64,000 bases of DNA from Streptomyces sp. R302 (lineage in GTDB: Bacteria > Actinomycetota > Actinomycetes > Streptomycetales > Streptomycetaceae): assembly GCF_012927245.1 (NCBI RefSeq), contig NZ_JABBGE010000003.1, forward strand, positions 62,001-126,000. The letters run 5' to 3'. The notes under the pieces were generated by a model. That model searched no databases. It saw only the letters and a list, made by a program, of their open reading frames with translations, and was not told where the DNA came from. A program made the position numbers and the translations under genes. Each line of letters opens with the position of its first letter. The stretch's first letter is position 1. Below, in pieces: positions 25,687-33,767 of this stretch.

Positions 25687-25700
25687 AACACCCCGAAGAC

Positions 25701-25726
25701 GTGCCGCCCGGAGCCCCGGGCGGCAC
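25701..25726 (+). terminator. Terminator after cysS
   Basis: GTGCCGCCCGG at 25701-25711 pairs perfectly with CCGGGCGGCAC at 25716-25726 across the loop AGCC. Confidence 0.85.
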
Positions 25727-25776
25727 ACTTCACTTAAAAGACTTCCGCACGTACGCCAGAGGAACAGGTAGCAGTC

Positions 25777-26733
25777 ATGGCCGGGAACAGCCAGCGCAGG
25801 GGACGTCGCACGTCCAACAAGAAGGGCGCGACGGTCGGCAGCGGTGGCAAGCGACGCCGCGCACTGGAGGGCAAGGGCCCGACGCCCAAGGCCGAGGACC
25901 GCAAGGGCCACAAGGCGTTCCGCGTCTCCAACGCGATGGCCAGGAACGCCGCCAAGCGCAAGCCCGTCGCCCGCCGCGGCGGCAAGGGCCAGTCCGAGAT
26001 GGTCGTCGGCCGCAACCCGGTCTTCGAGGCGCTGCGCGACGGCGTGCCCGCCACCACCCTCTACGTCCAGCAGTTCATCGACAACGACGAGCGCGTGCGC
26101 GAGGCCCTCAACCTCGCCACCGGCCGCGGCAACATCAACATCATGGAGGCGCCGCGCCCCGAGCTCGACCGGATGACCAACGGCCTGAACCACCAGGGCC
26201 TCGTCCTCCAGGTCCCGCCGTACGAGTACGCGCACCCCGAGGACCTCGCCGCGGCCGCCTACGACGAGCACGAGGACCCGCTGATCGTCGCCCTCGACGG
26301 CGTCACCGACCCGCGGAACCTCGGCGCCGTCGTCCGCTCCGTCTCCGCCTTCGGCGGCCACGGCGTCGTCGTCCCCGAGCGGCGCGCCGCCGGCATGACC
26401 GCCGGCGCCTGGAAGACCTCGGCCGGCACCGCCGCCCGCACCCCGGTCGCCCGCGCCACCAACCTCACCCGCTGCCTGCAGGAGTACCAGAAGGCCGGGC
26501 TCACGGTCGTCGGCCTCTCCGCGGACGGCGACACCGAGGTCCACGAGCTGCAGGCGCTCGAAGGCCCGGTCGTCATCGTGGTCGGCTCCGAGGGCAAGGG
26601 CCTCTCCCGCCTCGTCGGCGAGAACTGCGACTTCCTCGTCCGTATCCCGATGCCCGGCGGCGCCGAGTCCCTCAACGCCGGCGTCGCCGCCGGCGTCGTC
26701 CTGTACGAGGCGGCCCGCCGCCGCATGGCCTGA
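25777..26733 (+). CDS. rlmB: 23S rRNA 2'-O-methyltransferase (SpoU/TrmH family, RlmB-like)
   Basis: 318 residues. The N-terminal about 65 residues are a highly basic extension ([19 protein letters not shown]). A substrate-binding L30e-like domain follows ([18 protein letters not shown]). The SpoU knot carries [33 protein letters not shown] and [20 protein letters not shown]. RlmB methylates G2251 of 23S rRNA; exact specificity here is inferred from family and locus. The gene follows cysS as in other Streptomyces. Confidence 0.93.
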   Translation: MAGNSQRRGRRTSNKKGATVGSGGKRRRALEGKGPTPKAEDRKGHKAFRVSNAMARNAAKRKPVARRGGKGQSEMVVGRNPVFEALRDGVPATTLYVQQFIDNDERVREALNLATGRGNINIMEAPRPELDRMTNGLNHQGLVLQVPPYEYAHPEDLAAAAYDEHEDPLIVALDGVTDPRNLGAVVRSVSAFGGHGVVVPERRAAGMTAGAWKTSAGTAARTPVARATNLTRCLQEYQKAGLTVVGLSADGDTEVHELQALEGPVVIVVGSEGKGLSRLVGENCDFLVRIPMPGGAESLNAGVAAGVVLYEAARRRMA

Positions 26734-26747
26734 GGCCCCGGCCGGTC

Positions 26748-26780
26748 ACGGCCTGACGGGCGCCCCGCCCGTCAGGCCGT
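26748..26780. terminator. Bidirectional terminator between rlmB and the NUDIX gene
   Basis: ACGGCCTGACGGGC at 26748-26761 pairs perfectly over 14 bases with GCCCGTCAGGCCGT at 26767-26780. The right arm includes the NUDIX stop codon. Confidence 0.85.
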
Positions 26781-27410
26781 ACCCACCAGTCCCGCGAGCC
26801 GGGCCCGGGTCAGGACGGCCAGCGTGAAACCGTCCGTGATCCGCCCGTCGGCGACCATCGCCTCCGCCTCCGCGAACGGCACCGTCCGCGCCGCCCGGAT
26901 GCCCTCGCCGCCCGCGAGCCGCCCGACCCCGTCGACGTACGCGGCGAACAGCAGCGCCCGGTCCCCGATCAGCCCCGTGTCCGGGTGCACCTCACCGAGC
27001 GGCACCAGCTCCCGCACCCGCGCGCCGATCTCCTCGCCGATCTCCTTCGCCGCGTTCTCCGCGGCGCTCAGCCCGGCCGTGCCGAAACCGCGCGGCACCT
27101 CCCAGTGCCACGAGCGGGTCGCGTGCCGGTAGTGCTCGATCAGCACCACCCCGCCGTCGAGCAGCGGCAGCACCACGCACCCCGGCGCGGCGACCGGCGC
27201 CAGCGCCCGCACGTACGCGCCGGGCCGGCCGTCCGGGAACCGCACGGCGTCACGGACGACGAGCAGGTACGGGTCCGCGTAGACGACCCCGCCGGCCGCC
27301 GCCACCGCCGCCGGGTCGACCAGGACCTCGATCCCGCCCGGCTCGTTGCGGAACAACTCCGGCCGCTCCCCCCGCAACCTCTCGTACCGCCGTACCGGCT
27401 CGCCGTCCAT
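26772..27410 (-). CDS. NUDIX hydrolase (ADP-ribose pyrophosphatase-like)
   Basis: 212 residues. The NUDIX box is GFGTAGLSAAENAAKEIGEE-IG, matching G-x5-E-x7-R-E-x-x-E-E-x-G except that the usual Arg is Lys. The sequences around it (VVLIEHYRHATRSWHWEVPR) resemble ADP-ribose and nucleoside-diphosphate-sugar hydrolases. It starts 9 bases after the stop of the upstream 527-residue gene, so the two probably form an operon. The Lys substitution may lower but not necessarily abolish activity. Confidence 0.88.
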   Translation of the reverse strand: MDGEPVRRYERLRGERPELFRNEPGGIEVLVDPAAVAAAGGVVYADPYLLVVRDAVRFPDGRPGAYVRALAPVAAPGCVVLPLLDGGVVLIEHYRHATRSWHWEVPRGFGTAGLSAAENAAKEIGEEIGARVRELVPLGEVHPDTGLIGDRALLFAAYVDGVGRLAGGEGIRAARTVPFAEAEAMVADGRITDGFTLAVLTRARLAGLVGTA

Positions 27411-27419
27411 GTGCCTGCC

Positions 27420-29003
27420 TCACTCGTCGTTCGGTGCCTGCTGGTCGGCCTGACCGCCGCGCGGCCGTTCCCGGTCGTCGCGGACGAACTCCATGCCGGA
27501 CGCGGCTTGGATGACCGCCCAGTCCTTCCTCAGGTTGCCCAGCCGGAGCGTCGGCAATGTCAGCGAGTGCCCCAGGCCTGACCGGCGGCTCCGGGCCGCC
27601 TCGTCCCAGAACTCCAGCCGGACGCTGAGCGCCCCGCCCACGGCGGTCAGCGCCTGGAGCGCTCCCGAGGTCAGCGTCGGCGGCTCGCCGCTCACGATCT
27701 GGACCGCGATGCCCGCCGACTCCAGCACCAGCGCCGTGGTGATCTCCCGGGCGAAGCCCTGGGTGGACCGGGTGGCCAGCCGGGCCGTCCGCAGCATCCG
27801 GGCGTGGTCCCGGGCGATCGTCTCCGTCCGCTCGACGAACTCCTCGTGGCCGGGAAGGCGCCCGTCCCGGAAGCTGTCGTGGAGGAAGCCCTCCAGGGAG
27901 TCCACGTACATCTCCCACTCCGGGGTGCGCCGCAGGGCGACGACATCGGGGAGCGAGAGACCGGCGTACGAGTTCGGGCCGTCGACGGACCGGTGCAGCG
28001 AGTCCGCCACCAGGTTCCGGATCAGCAGGCCGACGGCCTCCGGGTCCTGGGTCCGGGCCCGCAGCGACACGTCCTCCTGGATCGCCCGACGGGCCGGGGA
28101 ACCGGGCGGGGTCAGGGCCACGAGCCCGCTCGCGTCGGGCACCCCCAGGTTGTACAGCAGGTCGATCAGCTGCTTCGCCGGGACGATGTCGTCCCCGTCC
28201 CGCAGCAGGTTCTGGTACGGCTCCGTGCCCGGGCGGCTCAGGAACTCCTGGTAGACCGTGTTCCGCGTGATGGTGCCCTCGCCGTCCTGGGCGCCGGCCC
28301 ACCGCGTGATGTCCTGCAGGATGCCCTGCTTCATCGCGGTGGCGAGCTCCAGCGGGATCCCGAGGTCCTGCGCCAGCTGCTTGGCCTTGAGGAACTTGAG
28401 CCCCGCCAGCCGCTGGGTGAAGCGCTGGCCCATGTGGTGGGCGTGGTCCAGGTTCCCCTCGTCGTCCCAGTCGAGGCGGACGAAGGCCGGGGTGCTCTCC
28501 TCCCGGACGAGCCGCCGCCAGGCGTGGGCGGCCGGCTCGTGGTGGTGGAAGCGGAACTCCTCGGTGCCGTCCCGCTCCGTGTAGAGGTACGGGACGATGG
28601 CGTGCTCGTTCAGCAGCTCGACGAAGGCGCCTCGCGCGGCCGGCTCGGCGCTGCTCACGTAGTTCTCGTACAGGGCCTCGTTGTTGACGAAGAACGCCCG
28701 GTTGACCACCAGCGTCCCGCTGTTGACGAGCGCGCGGCGCAGCTCGGCGGCAGCGGCGGCCGCCGCTCCCGGGGTGCGTAAGGGGGCGCCGGGGGACTGG
28801 CGGCCGGCCGCCAGCTCCTCCGGGAGCCACTGGTTGTCGAGCGCCTGGGCCACGACCGGATAGCGCTCCAGGTCGCCGAAGGCGAGACGGTTCGCCGCTT
28901 GTCGGGGCGGCTCGGGCGGGCGCGGGTGCGGCACGCGCGGCGGCTCGGACGGTTGGGACGGCTCGTCCGTGCCATGGGACTCGTGCGGAACGGGTTCGGT
29001 CAT
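27420..29003 (-). CDS. Hypothetical 527-residue protein, operon partner of the NUDIX gene
   Basis: 527 residues from ATG 29003, which has GGGGAG at 7-base spacing. The first 45 residues are Pro-rich and probably disordered. The rest is mostly helical and soluble, with no signal peptide or membrane span. Distinctive stretches are ALVNSGTLVVNRAFFVNNEA, FHHHEPAAHAWRRLVREEST, ARDHARMLRTARLATRSTQG and VQIVSGEPPTLTSGALQALT. I recognise no domain or catalytic motif. Pairing with a NUDIX hydrolase hints at nucleotide or signalling metabolism, which is only inference. Confidence 0.75.
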   Translation of the reverse strand: MTEPVPHESHGTDEPSQPSEPPRVPHPRPPEPPRQAANRLAFGDLERYPVVAQALDNQWLPEELAAGRQSPGAPLRTPGAAAAAAAELRRALVNSGTLVVNRAFFVNNEALYENYVSSAEPAARGAFVELLNEHAIVPYLYTERDGTEEFRFHHHEPAAHAWRRLVREESTPAFVRLDWDDEGNLDHAHHMGQRFTQRLAGLKFLKAKQLAQDLGIPLELATAMKQGILQDITRWAGAQDGEGTITRNTVYQEFLSRPGTEPYQNLLRDGDDIVPAKQLIDLLYNLGVPDASGLVALTPPGSPARRAIQEDVSLRARTQDPEAVGLLIRNLVADSLHRSVDGPNSYAGLSLPDVVALRRTPEWEMYVDSLEGFLHDSFRDGRLPGHEEFVERTETIARDHARMLRTARLATRSTQGFAREITTALVLESAGIAVQIVSGEPPTLTSGALQALTAVGGALSVRLEFWDEAARSRRSGLGHSLTLPTLRLGNLRKDWAVIQAASGMEFVRDDRERPRGGQADQQAPNDE

Positions 29004-29169
29004 GCTGTCGCTCCCCTCGACTCGCATCACTGGCGCACCAACCTAGACGCCGGCACCGACGACGAACAGTGGTTGTCGGCAGGGGTGTTGACAGCGTCGA
29101 TGATCTTGACGGGTCTCGGACATTTCCCGCCTGTCAAGGCAGTGTCCTAACCCCGCGTCACTCGGTTAG

Positions 29170-30738
29170 ATGAGTGTGGACACCAGAACGCCCCGGCCGG
29201 GGTTCGACGATCAGCCGGCGTTGAGCATGGTCAAGGTGGATTCCGATCCCGCCCAGGTGATCGTGAACCACGCCAGCTTCCGGGTGCGGCTCGCGCCTGC
29301 CCAGCCGCCGAGGTCCGCCGCGAACGCGCGCCTGGCCGGCCTCTCCGGCGCCGGCGGCGCCGCAGCGCCGCGGCGCCGCCCCGTCGTGTGGACCGGCAAG
29401 GCGACGCCGGGCGCCACCGGGCTCCTGCAGGCCGTGCGCGAGGCCGAGGCCGGCCCCGGCGCCGCGGTCTCCACGCTGGAGCCGGCCACCCAGACCATCC
29501 CGCGCATCGACGACACGATGCCCACCCCCGTCGTGCCCGCCGAGGCCGCCGCCCCCCTGCTGCCGCCCATGCGGCGCGCCGAGGGCGCCTACGACGAGGT
29601 GTACGAACTGCGGCCGGAGCCGGAGCCGTACGAGGAGGGACGCGCCCCGCACCGGCAGCAGGGCGGTGCCGACTCGGTCCGGCACGCCTACTACCCGGGC
29701 CGCCGGATGAACCTCGGCGTGGTGCTCCTCCCGCTCCGCGTCTTCCTCGGCTTCATCTCCATCTACGCCGGCATGGGCAAGCTCTGCGACCCCGTCTACT
29801 TCGACGGCGGCGAGCGCGGCTCCATGGTCAAGTGGCTGACCCAGCTGCACCCGTGGCCGCTCGCCGAGCCGCTGCGGGACTTCGCACTCCAGCACCCGGT
29901 CGGCGCCGGACTCACCGTCGCCTTCCTCCAGGTCGTCGTCGGCGTCCTCACCGTCCTCGGCCTCTGGCAGCGGGCCGCCGCCGTCGTCGGCGCGCTGCTC
30001 TCGGCCGCGCTCATCCTCACCGTCAGCTGGCGGACCGTGCCCGTTTACGACGCGCCCGACATCATCTACCTGGCCGCCTGGTCGCCGCTGATCATCGCCG
30101 GCGCCCCCGTCTACTCCCTCGACGCCCGACTCACCGGGGAGGCCTGGCGGACCCTCGGGCCGCGCGCCGAACTGTGGGAGCTGCGCCGCCGCGTGGTGCG
30201 CCGCTCGACCCTCTTCGCCTCCGTCGTCGTCGGCCTCACCCTGCTGATCGGCTCGGTCCTCGGCGGTGCCGTCCGCTCCACCGAGATGGTGACCGTGCCG
30301 GGCCCCAACGACGACCCGATCAACCACCTGCCGGGCCAGCCGCTCCCCACCGAGCCGGAGCGGCGCCGCACCCCGTCGGAGTCGCCGCGCGGCGAGCGCC
30401 CGGAGCCGTCGGCGTCGACGAGCACCGAGGCCCGCGAGGAGGCGGAGGAGACCCGGGAGACGACCCGGCCGACCGAGACCGGCAGCGGCAGCTCCGCGCC
30501 GACGCAGGAGACCCGGCCGACGGCCCCGCGCACCACCGGCGGCGCCACCAGCGGCAGCTCCTCGCCGACCCAGTCCAAGCCCGCGCCGCCGCCGTCCACC
30601 AGCGACACCCCGAGCACCACGGGCGGGACGACCGACTCCTCCGGCTCCACCGGTTCGACGAGCGAGCAGCCGCCGACCGAGGAGGCCACGACCGGCGGCG
30701 AAGCACCGCGGAACCCGATCGGCGGCCTGCTGGGCTGA
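29170..30738 (+). CDS. DoxX-type membrane protein with long disordered tails
   Basis: 522 residues. Residues 1-175 are polar and disordered. A four-helix DoxX module follows, from MNLGVVLLPLRVFLGFISIY with GMGKLCDPVYFDGG, through AFLQVVVGVLTVLGLWQR to APDIIYLAAWSPLIIAG. A fifth hydrophobic helix (LFASVVVGLTLLIGSVLGG) precedes an external Ser/Thr/Pro/Glu-rich tail of about 150 residues. DoxX proteins are quinone-linked or redox-associated membrane proteins. The long tail suggests a cell-wall-spanning form. A strong terminator follows. Confidence 0.85.
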   Translation: MSVDTRTPRPGFDDQPALSMVKVDSDPAQVIVNHASFRVRLAPAQPPRSAANARLAGLSGAGGAAAPRRRPVVWTGKATPGATGLLQAVREAEAGPGAAVSTLEPATQTIPRIDDTMPTPVVPAEAAAPLLPPMRRAEGAYDEVYELRPEPEPYEEGRAPHRQQGGADSVRHAYYPGRRMNLGVVLLPLRVFLGFISIYAGMGKLCDPVYFDGGERGSMVKWLTQLHPWPLAEPLRDFALQHPVGAGLTVAFLQVVVGVLTVLGLWQRAAAVVGALLSAALILTVSWRTVPVYDAPDIIYLAAWSPLIIAGAPVYSLDARLTGEAWRTLGPRAELWELRRRVVRRSTLFASVVVGLTLLIGSVLGGAVRSTEMVTVPGPNDDPINHLPGQPLPTEPERRRTPSESPRGERPEPSASTSTEAREEAEETRETTRPTETGSGSSAPTQETRPTAPRTTGGATSGSSSPTQSKPAPPPSTSDTPSTTGGTTDSSGSTGSTSEQPPTEEATTGGEAPRNPIGGLLG

Positions 30739-30766
30739 GCCCCGGGGCCGTACGCGTACGGGACAC

Positions 30767-30804
30767 GAGAGGCGGCACCGTCCGGAGGGACGGCGCCGCC
30801 TCTC
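30767..30804 (+). terminator. Terminator after the DoxX gene
   Basis: GAGAGGCGGC at 30767-30776 pairs perfectly with GCCGCCTCTC at 30795-30804. CCGTCC/GGACGG forms the inner stem with a GGAG loop. Confidence 0.85.
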
Positions 30805-30816
30805 TCGTACGCCGTG

Positions 30817-31533
30817 TCAGTGGCCCTGGGCGGCCAGCTCCTTCGCGGCCTCCGTCAGGTCCTTCGCGGTGTCGATGGCCCTCCAGTACGCCCCCTGGGG
30901 CAGCGGGAAGCCGGCCAGGCGCCGCTCGCGGGCGAGGCGGGGGAAGGCGGTCCGCTCGTGGTCGCCGATATCGGGCAGCTCACTTGTGAAGGCGGGGGAG
31001 AAGACGTACACGCCGGCGTTGATGAGGAACGGCGACGGAGGGGCCTCGACGAAGTCGGTGATGTGCCCGAAGGTGTCGGTCTCGACGGCGCCCCACGGGA
31101 TGCGGGGGCGGGCCAGGGCGAGGGTGGCGGTGGCGTCCCGCTCGTCGTGGAAGGCGGCCATCTCGCGCAGCGAGAAGCGGGTCCAGATGTCGCCGTTGGT
31201 GGCGTACCACGGCCGGTCCGGCTCGGGCAGGTGCGCGGCGGCGTACTTGAGTCCGCCGCCGCGGCCCAGCGGCTCGGTCTCGACGACCGTGGTCACCTTG
31301 AGGGGGAGTTCGGCCGATTCCAGCCACTCCTGGAGGACCTCGGCGAGATGCCCGCAGGAGACGACGGCGTCGGTGACGCCCTCGGCGGCCAGCCAGGACA
31401 GCTGATGGCCGATGATCGGGGTCCCGGTACCCGGGATCTCGACCATCGGCTTGGGGCGGTCGTCGGTGTAGGGGCGCAGCCGCGAGCCCTGGCCGCCCGC
31501 CAGGACCACGGCCTGCGTCGGAGTGGTGTGCAT
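30817..31533 (-). CDS. NDP-sugar nucleotidyltransferase family protein
   Basis: 238 residues. The nucleotidyltransferase signature AVVLAGGQGSRLRPYTDDRP with KPM sits at the N-terminus (G-x-G-x-R-x-x-P-x-T-x-x-x-P-K-P). YATNGDIWTRFSL supplies the metal-binding Asp and FLINAGVYVFSP the sugar pocket. It lacks the C-terminal left-handed beta-helix of GlmU-type enzymes. The likely reaction is NTP plus sugar-1-phosphate to NDP-sugar, as in mannose-1-phosphate guanylyl- or glucose-1-phosphate transferases; the substrate is unknown. Confidence 0.88.
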   Translation of the reverse strand: MHTTPTQAVVLAGGQGSRLRPYTDDRPKPMVEIPGTGTPIIGHQLSWLAAEGVTDAVVSCGHLAEVLQEWLESAELPLKVTTVVETEPLGRGGGLKYAAAHLPEPDRPWYATNGDIWTRFSLREMAAFHDERDATATLALARPRIPWGAVETDTFGHITDFVEAPPSPFLINAGVYVFSPAFTSELPDIGDHERTAFPRLARERRLAGFPLPQGAYWRAIDTAKDLTEAAKELAAQGH

Positions 31534-31579
31534 ACGGGGAACGATAGGTGCCCCGCGGGCGCGGACGCGGGGAGCGCGC

Positions 31580-31996
31580 TCAGGCCGTCGCGCGCATCAC
31601 GCCGGTCGCGTACGACGTGTCGCAGACCGGGCGGGAGAAGGACTGGGCGCGGGCCGGGCCGTAGTGCTCGACGGCGGCGCGGCCGAGGGCGCGGGCGATC
31701 GACACGCAGTGCTCGGCGAGCGAGGGGCGGTTCTCCACCTCGCGCTGGAGGTGGGTGAGGGCGACGCCGGGGTCCTTCTCCTGGAGCTCGGCGAGGAGCC
31801 GGTCGCGCAGGACGTCCTGCGGGGCGCGGGACTTGGCGCGGGTGGAGACGTCCGCCGAGGAGGCGGTCAGCATCTGGCCTTCGGCGTCCTGGCCGGCCCA
31901 CGGGACGGCGGACACCGCGAGCGTTCCCGACAGGACCAGGACGACGGGCAGGACGAGGGCGAGGGAGCGGCCGATTCGGCGGGCAGTGTGCGTCAC
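31580..31996 (-). CDS. Small secreted protein of unknown function
   Basis: 138 residues with a Sec signal peptide (RRIGRSLALVLPVVLVLSGT, probable cleavage after AVSA). The mature part is helical and contains two cysteines (HCVSI and PVCDTSY) that could form a disulfide. No family is recognised. It lies 46 bases upstream of the nucleotidyltransferase gene in the same direction. Confidence 0.65.
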   Translation of the reverse strand: MTHTARRIGRSLALVLPVVLVLSGTLAVSAVPWAGQDAEGQMLTASSADVSTRAKSRAPQDVLRDRLLAELQEKDPGVALTHLQREVENRPSLAEHCVSIARALGRAAVEHYGPARAQSFSRPVCDTSYATGVMRATA

Positions 31997-32166
31997 GCAG
32001 GCGAGCGTAGCGGCCGGTAGTGATATGGCGACATTTAGTCACTCTCGCGAGGGATGGTTCGACGCGGCTTTTCGAATCCCGTGTTGACGCGAGGCGGTGG
32101 GGCGGGTCCCGAATGCCGGGGTTTTCCGGGGTAAGCCCGCTTATCTGCGGGGCGACCCCGTTTAAA

Positions 32167-32205
32167 CGAACGACCCCGCATCCGCGAGGGATACGGGGCC
32201 GTTCG
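32167..32205 (-). terminator. Terminator after msiK
   Basis: CGAACG at 32167-32172 pairs with CGTTCG at 32200-32205. CCCCG/CGGGG and ATCC/GGAT continue the stem to the loop. It lies 26 bases beyond the msiK stop. Confidence 0.8.
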
Positions 32206-32231
32206 CCACAGGCCGTTTCCGGCCCGTCGGG

Positions 32232-33329
<1,098 letters not shown>

Positions 33330-33385
33330 GGTGATGTGTCCCTTCACCGGCAGGAACGTGCCGGACGATCCGAGTGGAAGGAAGG

Positions 33386-33401
33386 ATGGGTCTAGTCCAC
33401 C
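33386..33401 (-). promoter_or_regulatory. DasR-like operator (dre) at msiK
   Basis: ATGGGTCTAGTCCACC matches the 16-base DasR consensus ACTGGTCTAGACCACT at 12 positions. Its core GGTCTAGTCCAC is identical to the core of the nagK upstream site at 55994-56005. It lies just downstream of the predicted msiK promoter, a position that would block transcription. Confidence 0.6.
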
Positions 33402-33418
33402 AGGGTGAACTTCGCTTG

Positions 33419-33448
33419 ACGCTACCTTGGCGGTGTCCGATCTGTCAG
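33419..33448 (-). promoter_or_regulatory. Predicted msiK promoter
   Basis: On the minus strand, CTGACA (33448-33443) is separated by 18 bases from TAGCGT (33424-33419). This is a reasonable housekeeping-sigma promoter about 90 bases upstream of the msiK start codon. Confidence 0.5.
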
Positions 33449-33570
33449 CAGTCGCAGGCGATGACTTTTCCGATGATCGGAGGAGCCCCCCGGGAATCTC
33501 CGCCGACCCCCGACCGATTTCGGGAGCCTGTGTAGAGTGGGCCACGCGCGCGTGCCCGACGCGCGCGCCC

Positions 33571-33644
33571 GCCGCCTTAGCTCAGTTGGCTAGAGCGCTT
33601 GACTTGTAATCTTGAGGTCGTCGGTTCGATTCCGACAGGCGGCT
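33571..33644 (+). tRNA. tRNA-Thr (anticodon TGT)
   Basis: The acceptor stem is GCCGCCT (33571-33577) with AGGCGGC (33637-33643) and discriminator T. The D stem is GCTC/GAGC. The T arm is GTCGG-TTCGATT-CCGAC. The anticodon loop CTTGTAA (33603-33609) gives TGT, reading ACA. CCA is not encoded. The anticodon stem is unusual: CTTGA (33598-33602) faces TCTTG (33610-33614), so two neighbouring pairs in the middle are U-U mismatches. The rest of the molecule is perfect. Confidence 0.9.
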
Positions 33645-33767
33645 CTGATCATTCAGGTGTCCCGGACCACTCTGGTCCGGGACACTTGTGCGTTACGGGG
33701 GAGTGCGGCGCGCCCTCGGTCTGGGGCGCGCCGGTGGTGTGGGTTTCTCCGGGGAGGGGTGCGACGG

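Noticed and set aside
24262..26544. A 760-codon open frame antisense to cysS and rlmB
   Set aside because: It is a mirror of strongly conserved genes and reads as Val/Gly/Asp/Leu repeats typical of GC-rich shadows.
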